Shown here: one piece after another, positions 6,490 to 7,773 of the stretch | Layout of the letters: each line of letters starts with the position of its first letter | Position numbering within the stretch: position 1 is the stretch's first letter | Source of the DNA: Gammaproteobacteria bacterium | GTDB taxonomy: Bacteria; Pseudomonadota; Gammaproteobacteria; GCA-002705445; GCA-002716945 | Direction of reading: 5' to 3' | DNA length: 7,773 bases | Assembly: GCA_002701705.1 (NCBI GenBank) | Contig: NZWU01000017.1 | Location: 1-7,773 of the forward strand | Notes under the pieces: generated by a model | Database searches by the model: none | What the model was told of the DNA's origin: nothing | What the model saw: only the letters and a program-made list of their open reading frames with translations | Position numbers and translations under genes: made by a program

Positions 6490-7239
6490 TCATGAATTTT
6501 TTTGAAATTGGATTACAGCTGGAGTTCCATCCTTAGAGAATGCTAAGAATCTATATTCTTTAGAGCTAAAAGTTTCTTGGAGTGCTTTATATTCACCAAC
6601 AGACCAACCTGGATAATTATGGCAACCTCTAAGAAGTATAATGGCATTTTCATGTAAACGTGGCTTTATCAGTTTCAAAATAAACTTTGATGATTCATAT
6701 GTATTTACATCCATATGTGCAAATGCAATTTTTGTATCTGAGTTTTCTGTTAAAAATTTAGGTAAAGTATCCTGTATCAGTCCCTTTATAAGTATGCAAT
6801 TATCATCAACTTTTGGTATTTTTTTGTTTGCACTATAAAATCCTTTTGCTTTATCTGTTCCAGCCCAATCTTCATTAATCCCTTCAAATGTGTCAAAACC
6901 AAAGATTTTTTTATTTTTTAAGTGTTTAGAAAATATATTTATAGTTCTTCCTTTCCAAACACCAAACTCTAGATAAAGCCCGTCAGTATTTTTGATAGCG
7001 TGATGCATTGCATAATTTAGAAGGTCATCTCCCGTGAGATGCACTGACAGAAGATAATGTTTTTTAAAATGATCAAAACATTTTTTTAGTTCTTCGTCGT
7101 GATACAAGTCATAGCAATTAATTTCATATTTTTTTGTTCTTATGATATCAGTAGGTATAATGTGAATATAAAGTTTCTTGATTACCCACCTGACAGAGTG
7201 AAGCAAGCTAAGTATAAATCCTTTGAGAATATTTTTCAT
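6490..7239 (-). CDS. TylF/macrocin O-methyltransferase-like protein, altered metal site
   Basis: This 249-aa protein resembles the SAM-dependent sugar O-methyltransferases related to TylF, which are often found in polysaccharide clusters. SAM-binding motif LEFGVWKGRT is at 90-99, the family signature FDTFEG at 115-120 with DW at 124-125, and MDVNTYESS (176-184) stands where relatives have an aspartate-rich metal motif. Next, LLRGCHNYPGW (202-212) aligns with a segment that in relatives usually reads FDEYFNYPGW or similar. The acidic residues there are replaced by R-G, so one expected Mg2+ ligand is absent. The NYPGW and GEYKALQE parts are preserved, and there is no frameshift to explain the change. 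Residues 1-28 are basic and hydrophobic and may contact the membrane. It could be a diverged methyltransferase with other chemistry or a non-catalytic homologue. It follows the aldolase by 24 bases. The target is unknown. Confidence 0.8.
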   Translation of the reverse strand: MKNILKGFILSLLHSVRWVIKKLYIHIIPTDIIRTKKYEINCYDLYHDEELKKCFDHFKKHYLLSVHLTGDDLLNYAMHHAIKNTDGLYLEFGVWKGRTINIFSKHLKNKKIFGFDTFEGINEDWAGTDKAKGFYSANKKIPKVDDNCILIKGLIQDTLPKFLTENSDTKIAFAHMDVNTYESSKFILKLIKPRLHENAIILLRGCHNYPGWSVGEYKALQETFSSKEYRFLAFSKDGTPAVIQFQKNS

Positions 7240-7263
7240 TTTAGAATAAGATTGTTTAGATAT

Positions 7264-7773
7264 TTATTTTTTAAGGTTCTTTAGCATGTTTTGTGAACCA
7301 GATGCTAAAAGTCGTTCATCAGACGTTGCTGTGACCATCTGAAACCCCTTCTCTATCATAAGAGATGTAATCTGTTCAGAAGTGCTATGAATGCCCGCTA
7401 TTAAACCATATTCTTTGGTTTTTTTAAGAATATGTTCAATGGCATCCATCGTTCCATCTGTTATCTCAAATTCATTTGCTCTTTGTGGATTTTTTGTATC
7501 AATTTGTCTATTTGTACCTAATCCTAGCGCTAGATCATTTGGCCCAATGTAAACTCCATCTAGGTGTTTCACTGCTAAAATAGAATCCAAGTTTTCATAT
7601 GCTGATTTGGATTCAATTTGTATAATTTTCAATACTTTATTGTGTGAATCTAAGATATAGTCTTTGTCCTCTGTATAATAAGCCCGTATTGGCCCAAAGC
7701 TTCTTTTCCCTATTGGAGGGAAAATACATGCATCTACAAACTCTTGGGCTTGCGATGCATTATCTATCATTGG
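7264..7773 (-). CDS. HpcH/HpaI family aldolase, partial (5' end beyond window)
   Basis: This is the C-terminal part, 170 visible codons, of a class II metal-dependent aldolase of the 2,4-dihydroxyhept-2-ene-1,7-dioate aldolase (HpcH/HpaI) family. These enzymes cleave or form 2-keto-3-deoxy acids using pyruvate and an aldehyde. The frame is open to the right edge, and a proline codon (7771-7773) precedes the first visible methionine, so the PMIDNA segment is internal and roughly the first third of the protein is missing. Numbering from that methionine, visible hallmarks are GKRSFGP (21-27), IQIES with metal ligand E53, YIGPNDLALGLG (74-85) with metal ligand D79, GLIAGIHS (122-129) and GFQMVTATSD (142-151). 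The active-site residues in this part are intact. It is followed by sugar genes rather than aromatic catabolism genes, which suggests a role in making a sugar acid or a side chain. Sampled G+C is about 35%, the highest here. Confidence 0.9.
   Translation of the reverse strand, partial: PMIDNASQAQEFVDACIFPPIGKRSFGPIRAYYTEDKDYILDSHNKVLKIIQIESKSAYENLDSILAVKHLDGVYIGPNDLALGLGTNRQIDTKNPQRANEFEITDGTMDAIEHILKKTKEYGLIAGIHSTSEQITSLMIEKGFQMVTATSDERLLASGSQNMLKNLKK

Noticed and set aside
1..7773. Mobile element or phage origin of the block inside the tup locus
   Set aside because: I found no transposase, integrase, terminal inverted repeats, target duplication or tRNA at or near the junctions.

Overview
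The window is dense, AT-rich bacterial DNA. Hand counts of sampled lines give about 25 to 35% G+C depending on the gene. It carries nine protein genes, one of them cut by the right edge. There is no rRNA, tRNA, CRISPR array, transposase or integrase that I can see, and no gene-free stretch reaches 300 bases. The only longer non-coding pieces are the left edge (1-128) and the divergent gap at 2917-3025. The gene content suggests a free-living, probably Gram-negative bacterium with a compact genome. An AT-rich aquatic proteobacterium is my best guess, but nothing here fixes the taxon. None of the eight visible gene starts has a convincing Shine-Dalgarno sequence.

Two themes are interleaved. The first is a complete tungstate-type ABC importer: binding protein TupA (971-129, minus), ATPase TupC (1668-952, minus) and permease TupB (5176-4484, minus). 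The second is surface-glycan or modified-sugar biosynthesis. In minus-strand transcription order it has an HpcH/HpaI-type aldolase (runs off the right edge to 7264), a TylF-like methyltransferase homologue (7239-6490), a DegT/DnrJ/EryC1/StrS sugar aminotransferase (6414-5239), a PIG-L N-deacetylase (4479-3820) and a GT4-type glycosyltransferase (2916-1702). A class I methyltransferase (3026-3814) is the only plus-strand gene.

From right to left, aldolase, TylF homologue and aminotransferase follow one another with gaps of 24 and 75 bases. They lead into tupB after 62 bases, and tupB is followed after only 4 bases by the PIG-L gene. The plus-strand methyltransferase converges on PIG-L with a 5-base gap and diverges from the glycosyltransferase across 109 bases, which probably hold promoters for both directions. 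The glycosyltransferase is followed after 33 bases by tupC, whose end overlaps the start of tupA by 20 bases.

The most notable point is that the importer is split. About 2.8 kb of glycan and methyltransferase genes lie between tupB and tupC-tupA, so each half sits in a transcription unit with a glycan gene. The intervening PIG-L and methyltransferase genes are poorer in G+C (about 25%) than tupB (about 32%) and tupA (about 30%), which fits later insertion. Other points are a TylF-family protein that has lost the usual metal-binding acidic motif, and a pair of AT-only palindromic repeats at the left edge that look like tandem operator sites.
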